From SIG672 sp045580325 (lineage in GTDB: Bacteria > Bacillota > Clostridia > Oscillospirales > CAG-272), in NCBI GenBank assembly GCA_045580325.1, contig JAZNNR010000019.1, positions 1 to 55,463 of the forward strand: DNA of 55,463 bases. The letters are read 5' to 3'. The position numbers and the translations under genes are program-made. The notes below the pieces were generated by a model. That model made no database searches. It was not told the origin of the DNA and saw only the letters and a program-made list of their open reading frames with translations. Position 1 is the first letter of the stretch, and each line of letters opens with the position of its first letter. This document shows positions 1-6,888 of the stretch, piece by piece.

Positions 1-5
1 AAAAG

Positions 6-29
6 ACACGCCAAAGGCGTGTTTTTTTG
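6..29 (+). terminator. Rho-independent terminator of an upstream gene
   Basis: A 7-bp perfect stem (ACACGCC/GGCGTGT) with an AAA loop is followed by a run of seven T. It ends a transcript entering from the left of the window. Confidence 0.75.
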
Positions 30-94
30 TTTTACTATGAGCAGAAAATGATGAGAACCCCCGCAAATCCGCGGACCGATTCGAATCTCTATAC

Positions 95-165
95 GGTAGG
101 GGTCGGCGCCTCGACGACCCGAAAAACGCCGCACAAACGGGCTGTCGTGGGCGCCAGCCCCTACC
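95..165. repeat. MITE-like imperfect inverted repeat
   Basis: The outer arms GGTAGGGG (95-102) and CCCCTACC (158-165) are exact complements, and each arm continues inward through GGCGCC, CGAC and CCCG with few mismatches, giving arms of about 26-28 bp around a short spacer. One arm of the same family recurs in opposite orientation at about 13231-13266. No coding capacity is visible. It looks like a non-autonomous palindromic genome repeat. Confidence 0.6.
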
Positions 166-232
166 AATAAAAAATCATTTACAAAGCCATAGATGCAAAG
201 GTGTGTTGGTCAGATTCGAACTCTCGAAACGG

Positions 233-261
233 TTGAAATGTTTACAAAGTTGTGGTATAAT
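233..261 (+). promoter_or_regulatory. SigA-type promoter for the two small membrane protein genes
   Basis: TTGAAA at 233-238 and TATAAT at 256-261 are separated by 17 bp, about 17 bp before the likely transcript start region and 24 bp before the GTG start at 285. Confidence 0.65.
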
Positions 262-284
262 AGTATCAGAAAGGCGGTGTTGAT

Positions 285-857
285 GTGGCAAAAAAACAAA
301 TTTTGACAGATGATAATATAGAAAGAGATGTAAAGAATATTCTGGAAAATCCGGCAAATCTGTCGCGTTTTGAGTACCGTAGGTCTATTGTGCCTGTATG
401 TGTGTTTTCGGCACTTTTACTTGTGGCAATGCTTGTTTTCCAAAAATATTATAAGCTTGTACTTCTTGTTGCGCTGGTCTTTATCATAGCATATCTTGCG
501 GTCGATCATATCCGCCTGAAAAACAGCATAAAAAGGGTATCGCTTGACGATTATGAAGTAAGTGAAGAAGTCGTTTTGAACGTCATAGAGGACACATACA
601 GTACCAACAACAGAAGCTATGTAAATAAAAAACTGAGCGAAGTGCGTGCTTACATAATGTACTTTGAGAGCGGTAAAAGCTGGAATATACCCAAAGACAA
701 TTATACGTGGAGCGTAGAATTTCCTATGTCGAGTAAAGCGTTATACCAGCTTACACACCCCGGAGATCCTTTTATCGTTGTAACTAAAAAGGATACAGGC
801 GATGTCGTTGTAGCATATCCGTCTAAGTATTTCGAATATAAAACTAATGTTGTCTAA
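285..857 (+). CDS. Hypothetical two-helix membrane protein
   Basis: A 190-residue protein of no family I recognise. It has a charged N-terminal segment (about residues 1-35), two adjacent hydrophobic helices (about 36-80), then a soluble domain of about 110 residues. The arrangement resembles small membrane proteins with a cytoplasmic C-terminal domain. The start is GTG at 285, behind an AAGGCGG-like ribosome site; the ATG two bases earlier is in another frame. A promoter lies just upstream and the next gene follows after 15 bp, so the two probably form an operon. The neighbour also has two helices plus a soluble domain, which suggests a shared task. The function is unknown. Confidence 0.7.
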   Translation: MAKKQILTDDNIERDVKNILENPANLSRFEYRRSIVPVCVFSALLLVAMLVFQKYYKLVLLVALVFIIAYLAVDHIRLKNSIKRVSLDDYEVSEEVVLNVIEDTYSTNNRSYVNKKLSEVRAYIMYFESGKSWNIPKDNYTWSVEFPMSSKALYQLTHPGDPFIVVTKKDTGDVVVAYPSKYFEYKTNVV

Positions 858-872
858 AAGGTCGGTGCTAAT

Positions 873-1298
873 GTGTCAGATAAGAAAAAACAAATTGCAA
901 TAAACACGCATCTCGTTTTTGCTGTTATAATGTTTATTATTTTTACCCTTTTAGCTATATTCAGCGCAAAAGACCGAGAAATTTGGCTCGCTGTCGGATT
1001 CGCAGCTTTTACACTGCTTCCTCTGTTTGTCTTTCTTATATCCCCAATGTATTATGTTTTTTCGGAGGAAGGCGTTAAAATTATATATTTGTGGGGTCAA
1101 AAAGAAAAAATAGAGTGGACTTCTGTGAGAAGTATTGAAACAGAAGGAAACTGGATTGGCGGGCGTGAGGGATTTCCTCATTATCACGTAGCATATCCGC
1201 AAAACAAGAAACTGATGTTTTTTATGAGCGGAGATATTTCAAAAACAAGAAGAACCAAAAAACTTATAAAGAAATATTATAAAAAACATATAACTTAA
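873..1298 (+). CDS. Small membrane protein with a PH-like C-terminal domain
   Basis: A 141-residue protein with two hydrophobic helices (about 12-30 and 38-58) followed by a soluble part of about 80 residues. The segment YYVFSEEGVKIIY and the following beta-rich stretch resemble the bacterial PH (bPH/YcxB-like) domain seen after two transmembrane helices in many Bacillota proteins. That assignment is inference from pattern only. It starts with GTG at 873, 15 bp behind the previous gene. The last 28 codons, with the trailing non-coding bases, are duplicated at 2690-2786, so its 3' end borders an event that placed the next regulator gene. Its function is not known. Confidence 0.7.
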   Translation: MSDKKKQIAINTHLVFAVIMFIIFTLLAIFSAKDREIWLAVGFAAFTLLPLFVFLISPMYYVFSEEGVKIIYLWGQKEKIEWTSVRSIETEGNWIGGREGFPHYHVAYPQNKKLMFFMSGDISKTRRTKKLIKKYYKKHIT

Positions 1299-1312
1299 AC
1301 TCAAACAAAGGC
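1216..1312 (+). repeat. 97-bp direct repeat, left copy
   Basis: Bases 1216-1312 recur at 2690-2786 at a constant offset of 1474 with about 3 mismatches. The left copy is the 3' end of the 873-1298 gene plus its trailing bases. The right copy lacks the rest of the gene. The pair brackets the XRE-LRR regulator gene. Confidence 0.9.
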
Positions 1313-1320
1313 TAAAAGTG

Positions 1321-1329
1321 TGATATAAT
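1321..1329 (+). promoter_or_regulatory. Possible extended -10 promoter element
   Basis: TG-A-TATAAT is an extended -10 motif just inside the left direct repeat. No good -35 is visible. It would start a long leader (about 185 nt) ahead of the regulator gene at 1520. Confidence 0.35.
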
Positions 1330-1340
1330 CAAATCAGAAG

Positions 1341-1444
1341 TGGCGGCTAAACTATAAGCGCCATCCTATCGTATGTGAGAAGAAAGTCGTGATAAACATA
1401 GGTCCGCAAACAAGATTTTTGTGCTTTGTAAAGTCTTGTTGCGG
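1341..1444 (+). promoter_or_regulatory. Two hairpins in the leader of the XRE-LRR gene
   Basis: TGGCG (1341-1345) pairs with CGCCA (1359-1363). Further on, CCGCAA-A-CAAGA (1404-1415) pairs with TCTTG-TTGCGG (1434-1444) with one bulged A. There is no T-run, so neither is a terminator. They may be a folded leader or an operator; nothing identifies a known riboswitch. Confidence 0.35.
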
Positions 1445-1483
1445 AATTGTAAGCTTGAAGCGGTGGTATTTTGAGGCTTACTT

Positions 1484-1492
1484 TGCTATAAT
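1484..1492 (+). promoter_or_regulatory. Extended -10 promoter of the XRE-LRR gene
   Basis: TG-C-TATAAT lies at 1484-1492, 15 bp before the ribosome site AGGAGG (1507-1512). The -35 region is poor, as is usual for extended -10 promoters. Confidence 0.45.
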
Positions 1493-1519
1493 GAGCCCAC
1501 CAAATCAGGAGGAATGATT

Positions 1520-2644
1520 ATGAAACTATCCGACAAACTAATCGAACTTAGAAAAGCCAAAGGGTGGTCGCAAGAAGATTTTGCGGAAAAGCTGGATGTA
1601 TCTAGGCAAGCGATCAGCCGCTGGGAAAATGGAACGGCACTGCCTGACGCGCAAAATATTATGCGTATCAGTAAGCTGTTTAATGTTACCTCGGATTATT
1701 TGCTGAGTGATGAATATGAAGGAGAGATAAATATTCCCGAGGTAGAATTAGCTTCACAAGAAAGCGCACCGGTGAATCGAAAAAAATATACATATATAAA
1801 TCTTATAGTGGCAATTTCTTTTGTTATGTTGTTAGCCTCTGTAATAGTGTTCGCGATTATCGCAGGTCAAAGACATATTCACCCTGAGCTAACTCGCGCC
1901 GTAGAGAACAAGACGGCTTCGACTTGCACGACAGAAGGCTCATACGACGAGGTCGTTTACTGCGCTAGGTGTGATGAAGAGGTCCTACGTACAAAAATAA
2001 CAACGAAAAAGGTAGAACACCAATTTAAAAATAATAAATGCACCGCTTGCGGTGAGATAAAGCCCAGCGAAGGACTGCTTTATATGTCTAACGGCAACGG
2101 AACTTGTTTGGTGTCTATCGGAGATTGTACAGACGAATATATAATGATCCCCGATCATTCACCAAGCGGAGATAAAGTAACTCAGATAAAGGCTCGCGCA
2201 TTTGCAGGAAACAATAAAGTGAAAAGCGTTCAAATTCCCGAAACAGTAACCTTTATCGGAGAGGCGGCTTTTCGAGACTGCATAAAACTTGAAAGTGTCA
2301 ATCTTCCGAACAAGATTACAGTTATACACCCGTATACCTTCGATGGATGTAAAAGTTTAAAGGAAATTAAAATTCCCGCAGGTGTGAAGAATATAGGGGA
2401 AAGAGCCTTTGCTGATTGTATTTCATGCAAGAGCATCGTTATACCCGCAAGCGTTACGAAAATAGGGAGCTTTGCCTTTATGAATTTTTCGGATTGCAAA
2501 GGAACTGTAACCTTTGAAGTGAACGCCGGTTGGTCCTTGTATGATGCGGACTATTGGGTACAAGATGTTGATTTTAAGAATAGCATGTCTACTGCGACTC
2601 TTGACATTACCTTTCGTTTCTGCGAATATATGTGGAAACGCTGA
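1520..2644 (+). CDS. XRE-family HTH regulator fused to a transmembrane helix and BspA-type leucine-rich repeats
   Basis: A 374-residue protein. Residues about 3-58 are a typical XRE helix-turn-helix (LRKAKGWSQEDFAEKLDVSR...ISRWENG). One strongly hydrophobic helix follows (about 90-115). After it comes a Cys-rich segment with two CxxC pairs (CARC and CTAC), typical of inserts in BspA-like proteins, then four to five leucine-rich repeats of the LRR_5 type (AFxxCxxLxxVxIPxxVTxIG). The layout predicts cytoplasmic DNA binding and an outward-facing repeat domain, that is, a one-component membrane sensor. The ATG at 1514 is only 1 nt from AGGAGG, whereas the ATG at 1520 is 7 nt away, so 1520 is chosen. 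The gene sits between 97-bp direct repeats. Target and ligand are unknown. Confidence 0.8.
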   Translation: MKLSDKLIELRKAKGWSQEDFAEKLDVSRQAISRWENGTALPDAQNIMRISKLFNVTSDYLLSDEYEGEINIPEVELASQESAPVNRKKYTYINLIVAISFVMLLASVIVFAIIAGQRHIHPELTRAVENKTASTCTTEGSYDEVVYCARCDEEVLRTKITTKKVEHQFKNNKCTACGEIKPSEGLLYMSNGNGTCLVSIGDCTDEYIMIPDHSPSGDKVTQIKARAFAGNNKVKSVQIPETVTFIGEAAFRDCIKLESVNLPNKITVIHPYTFDGCKSLKEIKIPAGVKNIGERAFADCISCKSIVIPASVTKIGSFAFMNFSDCKGTVTFEVNAGWSLYDADYWVQDVDFKNSMSTATLDITFRFCEYMWKR

Positions 2645-2689
2645 AAATAAGTCAAACGATTGTCATTAGGCTTTGATTTCAGGAATTGC

Positions 2690-2772
2690 TGTTTTTTATG
2701 AGCGGAGATATTTCAAAAACAAGAAGAACCAAAAAACTTATAAAGAAATATTATAAAAAGTATATAGCTTAA
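2690..2772 (+). pseudogene. Truncated 3' copy of the 873-1298 gene
   Basis: This fragment repeats the last 28 codons of the small membrane protein gene, in register and with the stop codon kept, but without start or promoter. The duplicated stretch continues to 2786, into the stem of the terminator. It is the right copy of the 97-bp direct repeat and probably a scar of duplication or insertion. Confidence 0.85.
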
Positions 2773-2780
2773 ACTCAAAC

Positions 2781-2816
2781 AAAGGCACTTGCGACGAAAA
2801 CTCGCAAGTGCCTTTT
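2781..2816. terminator. Bidirectional rho-independent terminator
   Basis: AAAGGCACTTGCGA (2781-2794) and TCGCAAGTGCCTTT form a perfect 14-bp stem around a 7-nt loop, with T and A runs on either side. It can end both the rightward regulator transcript and the leftward XRE gene. Confidence 0.8.
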
Positions 2817-2832
2817 GCAATTTTATCTTGTT

Positions 2833-3105
2833 TTATTTTTTATGATCTTCTATAAATTTTTTTATGTCCTTTAGAAGCTTAATATCCTTGTCAGTCAAGG
2901 AATCATACATATCAAGGTTAAGAAGGTATCTGGGGTCAAGATTTAGAATCTGACAAATTCTGCGCAGTTGATCTAAGCTTGGTTCTTGAAGATTTCTTTC
3001 TATTTTGGAGTAATTTGATTGATTCATCGGAATCATAGCAGCTATTTCTCTTTGAGATAAGTCCATATCTTCTCTGGCATTTTTTATTTTATCACCAATA
3101 TTCAT
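2833..3105 (-). CDS. Small XRE-family transcriptional regulator
   Basis: A 90-residue protein consisting almost only of a helix-turn-helix of the Cro/C1 type (MNIGDKIKNAREDMDLSQREIAAMIPMN, then YSKIERNLQEPSLDQLRRICQIL). This is the usual architecture of small repressors. The ATG at 3105 is preferred because GAGGGTG lies 6 nt before it; the upstream in-frame GTG at 3120 lies upstream of that site. It is read leftwards, and a strong rightward promoter with inverted-repeat operators stands just upstream at 3155-3210. That suggests it once repressed, or still represses, something transcribed to the right. No toxin gene or phage gene accompanies it. Confidence 0.85.
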   Translation of the reverse strand: MNIGDKIKNAREDMDLSQREIAAMIPMNQSNYSKIERNLQEPSLDQLRRICQILNLDPRYLLNLDMYDSLTDKDIKLLKDIKKFIEDHKK

Positions 3106-3154
3106 TTCTATCACCCTCACTTTGAATTTATTATAACATTTTTAACTTAAACTC

Positions 3155-3210
3155 TTGACATTTAGTTAATAATGCGTTATAATTGTTTAAAAATAGTTGA
3201 TTTTTAACTA
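3155..3210 (+). promoter_or_regulatory. Consensus SigA promoter with candidate XRE operator, no gene behind it
   Basis: TTGACA (3155-3160), 17 bp, TATAAT (3178-3183): both boxes are perfect. TAGTT-N7-AACTA follows at 3194-3210, and related TTAGTTAA/TTAACTTAA motifs lie in and before the spacer. A strong Shine-Dalgarno GGAGGTG is at 3219-3225, but every nearby start codon runs into a stop within five codons. Confidence 0.75.
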
Positions 3211-3311
3211 CAAACATTGGAGGTGAGTTGATTTTAAATTAAAAACTGACACAATGAATCTGATCAAGACGGTGGTAAATAATCAGAAGAGAAAAACAAG
3301 CTGTGATAATT

Positions 3312-3345
3312 ATGTGTTGACATATAAATACACATGTGATATAAT
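3312..3345 (+). promoter_or_regulatory. SigA promoter overlapped by an inverted repeat, for the lipoprotein gene
   Basis: TTGACA (3317-3322), 17 bp, TATAAT (3340-3345). ATGTGT (3312-3317) and ACACAT (3330-3335) form an exact inverted repeat across the -35 box, a placement typical of a repressor site. The start codon is 63 bp further on. Confidence 0.7.
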
Positions 3346-3408
3346 AATTAAACACAGATTGCTTATATGAGCACCGCGAAAATTAACTAAAAAAGTGAGG
3401 AAACAAAA

Positions 3409-3993
3409 ATGAAAAGACTTTTATGTGTACTTCTTGCATCACTTATCCTGATTTCATCAATGTTTGCATTTGCATCTTGCGAAAGTTCCGATGTAGACGA
3501 CAACGATGAAAAGGAAGACGTAGACGACAAAAAAGAGGATAACTCGAAAAAAGAACCGACCGTTCCCGACGGATATAAGATGTATGACAACGGAGATATC
3601 CGCTTTGCATATCCCGAAGCGTGGAAGGTTAGTAATGGAAGCGTAGTTGTAATATCGAGCGAAAACGGCGGTAATAATATTACGGTTGCGTATGAAGGCA
3701 AGAGCGATTTTTATGACGATCTTACAGCAGACGAATTTATGTCTACTATGGGACCTCAGTTTTCTGCTCTCGGTCAGAATATATCTAACGTAAAGGTAGC
3801 GCATCCTACTAACGAAGTGGGAGTAAAGCTTACCAAGATCTCGCTTAATAATACTGTTTCGGGTATAAATATGAAGCAGACTATGTACGTTATATCGTCG
3901 GGAAGTCTTAACTATATCGTTACAGTAACCGAGGTACAGGCAGATACTAAACTCGTAAACGCTGTATTTAATACTCTTTGCGAGTCTAAATAA
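3409..3993 (+). CDS. Predicted surface lipoprotein, PsbP/DUF1795-like
   Basis: A 194-residue protein with a lipoprotein signal: basic start, hydrophobic core and a lipobox ending at Cys24 (AFASC). A linker of Asp, Glu and Lys (about 25-48) follows, then a domain of about 145 residues. YDNGDIRFAYPEAWKV and the later pattern of strands recall PsbP/Mog1-like domains, which in Bacillota occur on lipoproteins of unknown function. The fold call is inference. It should be anchored on the outer face of the membrane. GAGG stands 8 nt before the ATG. It is a single gene with its own promoter and a strong terminator at 4010-4048. Confidence 0.75.
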   Translation: MKRLLCVLLASLILISSMFAFASCESSDVDDNDEKEDVDDKKEDNSKKEPTVPDGYKMYDNGDIRFAYPEAWKVSNGSVVVISSENGGNNITVAYEGKSDFYDDLTADEFMSTMGPQFSALGQNISNVKVAHPTNEVGVKLTKISLNNTVSGINMKQTMYVISSGSLNYIVTVTEVQADTKLVNAVFNTLCESK

Positions 3994-4009
3994 AATTATA
4001 ATAAGTATA

Positions 4010-4048
4010 AAAATCGGCGGAGATAGTAGATTCTCCGCCGATTTTTTA
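4010..4048 (+). terminator. Rho-independent terminator
   Basis: AAAATCGGCGGAGA pairs with TCTCCGCCGATTTT around a short loop and ends in a T-run. It closes the lipoprotein gene, directly before the next promoter. Confidence 0.9.
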
Positions 4049-4077
4049 TTGACATACGCCGATATTTGTGGTAAAAT
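4049..4077 (+). promoter_or_regulatory. SigA promoter for the PLP enzyme gene
   Basis: TTGACA (4049-4054), 17 bp, TAAAAT (4072-4077). Because transcription would begin near 4084, the in-frame TTG at 4049 cannot be the protein start. Confidence 0.8.
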
Positions 4078-4117
4078 CTACTCTGTAATGATTTTGAATA
4101 TTAAAGGACAGTTAAAA

Positions 4118-5389
4118 ATGGAATTCAGTAAAACAGTAACAGATCTCGTAGCGCAGGCTGAAAAAGAGCTTGCCGAAAAATTTGCCGAGTTTGACCGCAT
4201 CGCGTTTGAAAATACCTCGCGCGTTCTTGACGCTTTCAGAGAGCACAAAGTAAGCGATTCTATGTTCGCGGGAACGACAGGCTACGGCTATAACGATAAG
4301 GGAAGAGAAGCGCTCGACCTTATCTATGCAGACGTTTTCGGCGCAGAGGCAGCGCTCGTTCGCCATAATATCGTAAACGGAACACAGACTATCGCTATCG
4401 GTCTTTACGCGCTTCTTCGTCCGGGCGACGTTATGCTTTCAGTTACGGGTAAGCCCTACGATACTCTTGAAAAGGTTATAGGAATAAACCCCGATTCTAC
4501 TCCCTGTAAGACAGGAGAAGGCTCTCTTGCCGACTTCGGAGTTATCTACGATCAGGTTGACCTTCTTCCCGACGGCTCGATAGATTTTCCCGCTATCAAG
4601 GCGAAAATCGAGGAGCACGGAAGCAAGATAAAGGTGGTCTTCATACAGCGCTCAAAGGGCTATATGACAAGACCTACGCTTTCGGTAAAAACGATCGGCG
4701 AGATCGTAAAATTCTCCAAAGCTCTTTGCGACGCATACGTTGTCGTTGATAACTGCTACGGCGAATTCTGCGAGAATATTGAGCCTACGGCGGTCGGCGC
4801 GGATATGATCCTCGGCTCGCTTATTAAAAACGCGGGCGGCGGCACGGCGCTCTCGGGCGGATATATCGCAGGTACGAAAAAAGCGGTCGAGCTTGCTTCG
4901 TACAGACATACCACAGTCGGAACGGGCAGTGAGGTAGGCGCAACTCTCGGACAGAACAGAGATATGTTCAGAGGATTCTTCCTTGCTCCCCATACGGTAG
5001 CGCAGGCACTCAAAACAGCGGCTCTTGCGGCATACGTATTCGAAAAGCTCGGATATATCACAGAGCCGAGATGGAATGATAACAGATACGATATAATACA
5101 GAGAATACAGTGTGCAAGCGGAGAGGGACTCTGCGCATTCTGCCGCGGAATACAGTATGCTTCTCCCGTAGATTCTTTTGCAACTCCTGAGCCTTGGGAA
5201 ATGCCCGGATACTCCGACCCCGTAATAATGGCGGCAGGGGCATTCGTTCAGGGCTCTTCGATAGAGCTTTCGGCTGACGGACCTATGAGAGAGCCATTCA
5301 CAGCATATCTTCAGGGCGGTCTGACATATGAATCGGGCAAGATAGGCATTATGTCGGCTGCACAGGAAATGCTCAAAATGCGCGGATAA
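4118..5389 (+). CDS. Methionine gamma-lyase family (aluminium-resistance-like) PLP enzyme
   Basis: A 423-residue protein of the fold-type I PLP family that many Bacillota genomes carry as 'aluminum resistance' or methionine gamma-lyase family protein (YnbB type). The Lys in SLIKNAGGG (about residue 237) is the likely Schiff-base lysine. VVDNCYGEFCE before it is the usual Asp that contacts the pyridine nitrogen. A carbon-sulfur lyase acting on a sulfur amino acid is the family-level guess; the true substrate is not established. The ATG at 4118 is used: it follows AAAGGA, and the promoter excludes earlier starts except a poorly served ATG at 4088. Its stop abuts the stop of the convergent amidase gene. 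Confidence 0.85.
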   Translation: MEFSKTVTDLVAQAEKELAEKFAEFDRIAFENTSRVLDAFREHKVSDSMFAGTTGYGYNDKGREALDLIYADVFGAEAALVRHNIVNGTQTIAIGLYALLRPGDVMLSVTGKPYDTLEKVIGINPDSTPCKTGEGSLADFGVIYDQVDLLPDGSIDFPAIKAKIEEHGSKIKVVFIQRSKGYMTRPTLSVKTIGEIVKFSKALCDAYVVVDNCYGEFCENIEPTAVGADMILGSLIKNAGGGTALSGGYIAGTKKAVELASYRHTTVGTGSEVGATLGQNRDMFRGFFLAPHTVAQALKTAALAAYVFEKLGYITEPRWNDNRYDIIQRIQCASGEGLCAFCRGIQYASPVDSFATPEPWEMPGYSDPVIMAAGAFVQGSSIELSADGPMREPFTAYLQGGLTYESGKIGIMSAAQEMLKMRG

Positions 5390-5956
5390 TCAGGACAGAC
5401 CGAAATAGTCAAGTATTCCTTGATATATTCCCTCGGCAAAGAGATTGGGATTTTTGTCCATAAGCTCGGCGTCTATTGGGTTTGTGATAAATCCAAGCTC
5501 TACAAGAGTGGCAGGCATAACCGTTTTCCTGAGTACGTATAAGGACGGGCGCACGTAAACTCCTCTGTTTGGAAGTCCTGTTTTTTCAGAGATGTTTTCG
5601 GTTATATGCGCGGCTAAATTATAGGCTGGCGACGTGGTGCTGTAAACAAATGCCTCTGTGCCCGTAGCACTGCTGATGGTCGATGCGTTTGCGTGAATGC
5701 TTATGAAATAGTCTGCGCCCCAATTATTAGCCTCGGCAGCACGGATAGCGAGGCTTTCGGCGTTTGAGCTTCCAAGCGAGGTTTCGGGAGTAGGTCGGGA
5801 TAATTTTACGTCAAAGTTTTGATTTGCGTTAAGCAGTTCTGCAAGCAAAATACCGACCTCGTAGGTTATGTTCTGCTCGTAAAGTCCGTTGCCCTCGGCG
5901 CCAGCGTTGGGATTTCTCGGATTGTGTCCTTGGTCAATGAAGATTTTTATTGCCAT
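5390..5956 (-). CDS. N-acetylmuramoyl-L-alanine amidase (Amidase_3) without signal peptide
   Basis: A 188-residue zinc amidase that cuts the bond between N-acetylmuramic acid and L-alanine in peptidoglycan. The entire protein is the Amidase_3 domain. The expected zinc ligands are His11 (DQGHN), Glu27 (LYEQN) and His88 (SIHANA), with Glu153 (LVELGFI) as catalytic acid. No signal peptide, membrane helix or wall-binding repeat is present, unlike most CwlC/CwlD relatives, so it may act as a mother-cell lysin or need another route out. The ATG at 5956 is chosen because GAGGGAGA stands 7-8 nt ahead. It converges with the PLP enzyme gene with no gap. Confidence 0.9.
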   Translation of the reverse strand: MAIKIFIDQGHNPRNPNAGAEGNGLYEQNITYEVGILLAELLNANQNFDVKLSRPTPETSLGSSNAESLAIRAAEANNWGADYFISIHANASTISSATGTEAFVYSTTSPAYNLAAHITENISEKTGLPNRGVYVRPSLYVLRKTVMPATLVELGFITNPIDAELMDKNPNLFAEGIYQGILDYFGLS

Positions 5957-5990
5957 AATAAATTCTCCCTCTTTATGTTTTTCTGATCTC

Positions 5991-6019
5991 ATAATATGCA
6001 GAAAAGATATTTAAGTTAA
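5991..6019 (-). promoter_or_regulatory. Possible leftward promoter of the amidase gene
   Basis: On the - strand TTAACT and TATTAT are 17 bp apart. The boxes are imperfect, so this is only a candidate. A spore-specific sigma factor was not evident. Confidence 0.35.
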
Positions 6020-6057
6020 AGATTTTACCTTTTTACCTTTCACGAAAGGAAAAAAAT

Positions 6058-6792
6058 ATGAAATTTGAAAATATAAGACGGCTTCTCAGCTACGCAAGAC
6101 GCGCTGTCGACGACTATAAAATGATTTCCCAGGGCGATAAGATCGCTGTCGGAGTGTCGGGTGGCAAGGATTCTCTTGCGCTTCTTGCCGTAATGTGCGA
6201 CCTTCGCCGTTTTTATCCGCAGAAATTCGAGGTCTGCGCCATAACGCTTGATATGGGCTTTAAGGATAGCGATATGTCGGGACTTGAGAATTTTTACAAA
6301 GAGCTTGGAATTGAATATAAAATAGTAAAAACACAGCTCGCCGAGATAATTTTCGACGTGAGAAAGGAGTCAAATCCCTGTTCGCTGTGCGCCCGAATGA
6401 GAAGAGGTATTCTTCACGATACCGCAAAGGAAATGGGCTGTAATAAGATCGCGCTCGGACATCATTTTGACGATGTTGTCGATACCTTCATAATGAATCT
6501 CTTTAATGAGGGAAGAATAGGTACATTCTCGCCCGTTACCTTCCTTGACAGAAAGCAGATAACGATGATAAGACCGCTCGTTCTTGCGCCCGAAAAGGAT
6601 ATAAAATATTTCGTGCGGCATAACGAGATACCCGTAACGAAGAGCCTGTGCCCCGAGGATAAAAACACGGATAGGGAAAAGTATAAGCTTATGCTAGCCG
6701 AAATGGAAAAGACCAACGAGGGCATAAAACATCGCATCTTTTGCGCGATCAAAAAGGCGGGACTCGACGGTTACGAAACTGAAAATAAATAA
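6058..6792 (+). CDS. ttcA: TtcA-type tRNA 2-thiocytidine synthetase
   Basis: A 244-residue ATPase of the PP-loop family. SGGKDS (34-39) is the pyrophosphate-binding loop that adenylates the tRNA base. Cys108 and Cys111 (CSLC) and Cys198 (SLCPED) match the three cysteines that hold a [4Fe-4S] cluster in TtcA, which thiolates cytidine 32 of certain tRNAs. Length and motif order agree with TtcA rather than with MnmA or TilS. The exact tRNA position modified in this lineage is inferred. GAAAGGAAA gives the ribosome site. It stands alone between the divergent amidase and a new promoter at 6818. Confidence 0.85.
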   Translation: MKFENIRRLLSYARRAVDDYKMISQGDKIAVGVSGGKDSLALLAVMCDLRRFYPQKFEVCAITLDMGFKDSDMSGLENFYKELGIEYKIVKTQLAEIIFDVRKESNPCSLCARMRRGILHDTAKEMGCNKIALGHHFDDVVDTFIMNLFNEGRIGTFSPVTFLDRKQITMIRPLVLAPEKDIKYFVRHNEIPVTKSLCPEDKNTDREKYKLMLAEMEKTNEGIKHRIFCAIKKAGLDGYETENK

Positions 6793-6817
6793 TTTCGTAA
6801 AAAACTATTGACATTTT

Positions 6818-6846
6818 GTTCATTTTTTGTTATAATTCTTTTAAAG
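6818..6846 (+). promoter_or_regulatory. SigA promoter
   Basis: TTGACA (6818-6823), 17 bp, TATAAT (6841-6846), both perfect. It drives the small membrane protein gene at 6889. Confidence 0.85.
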
Positions 6847-6888
6847 TAATATTTATAAGGATTTTAACTTGGAAGGAGCAAGTGTCGA

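Noticed and set aside
1310..2690. Transposon or insertion sequence between the 97-bp repeats
   Set aside because: No transposase or terminal inverted repeats are visible; the direct repeats are copies of the neighbouring gene's end and far too long for a target-site duplication.
2833..3260. Toxin-antitoxin locus around the small XRE gene
   Set aside because: No toxin-like gene lies on either side; only the regulator and an empty promoter are present.
3254..3370. 38-codon open frame before the lipoprotein gene
   Set aside because: It lacks a ribosome site and runs straight through the perfect promoter at 3317-3345.
4049..4117. Earlier start of the methionine gamma-lyase-like gene
   Set aside because: The first codons coincide with the -35 box of the promoter, so they would not be transcribed; the ATG at 4088 has no ribosome site.
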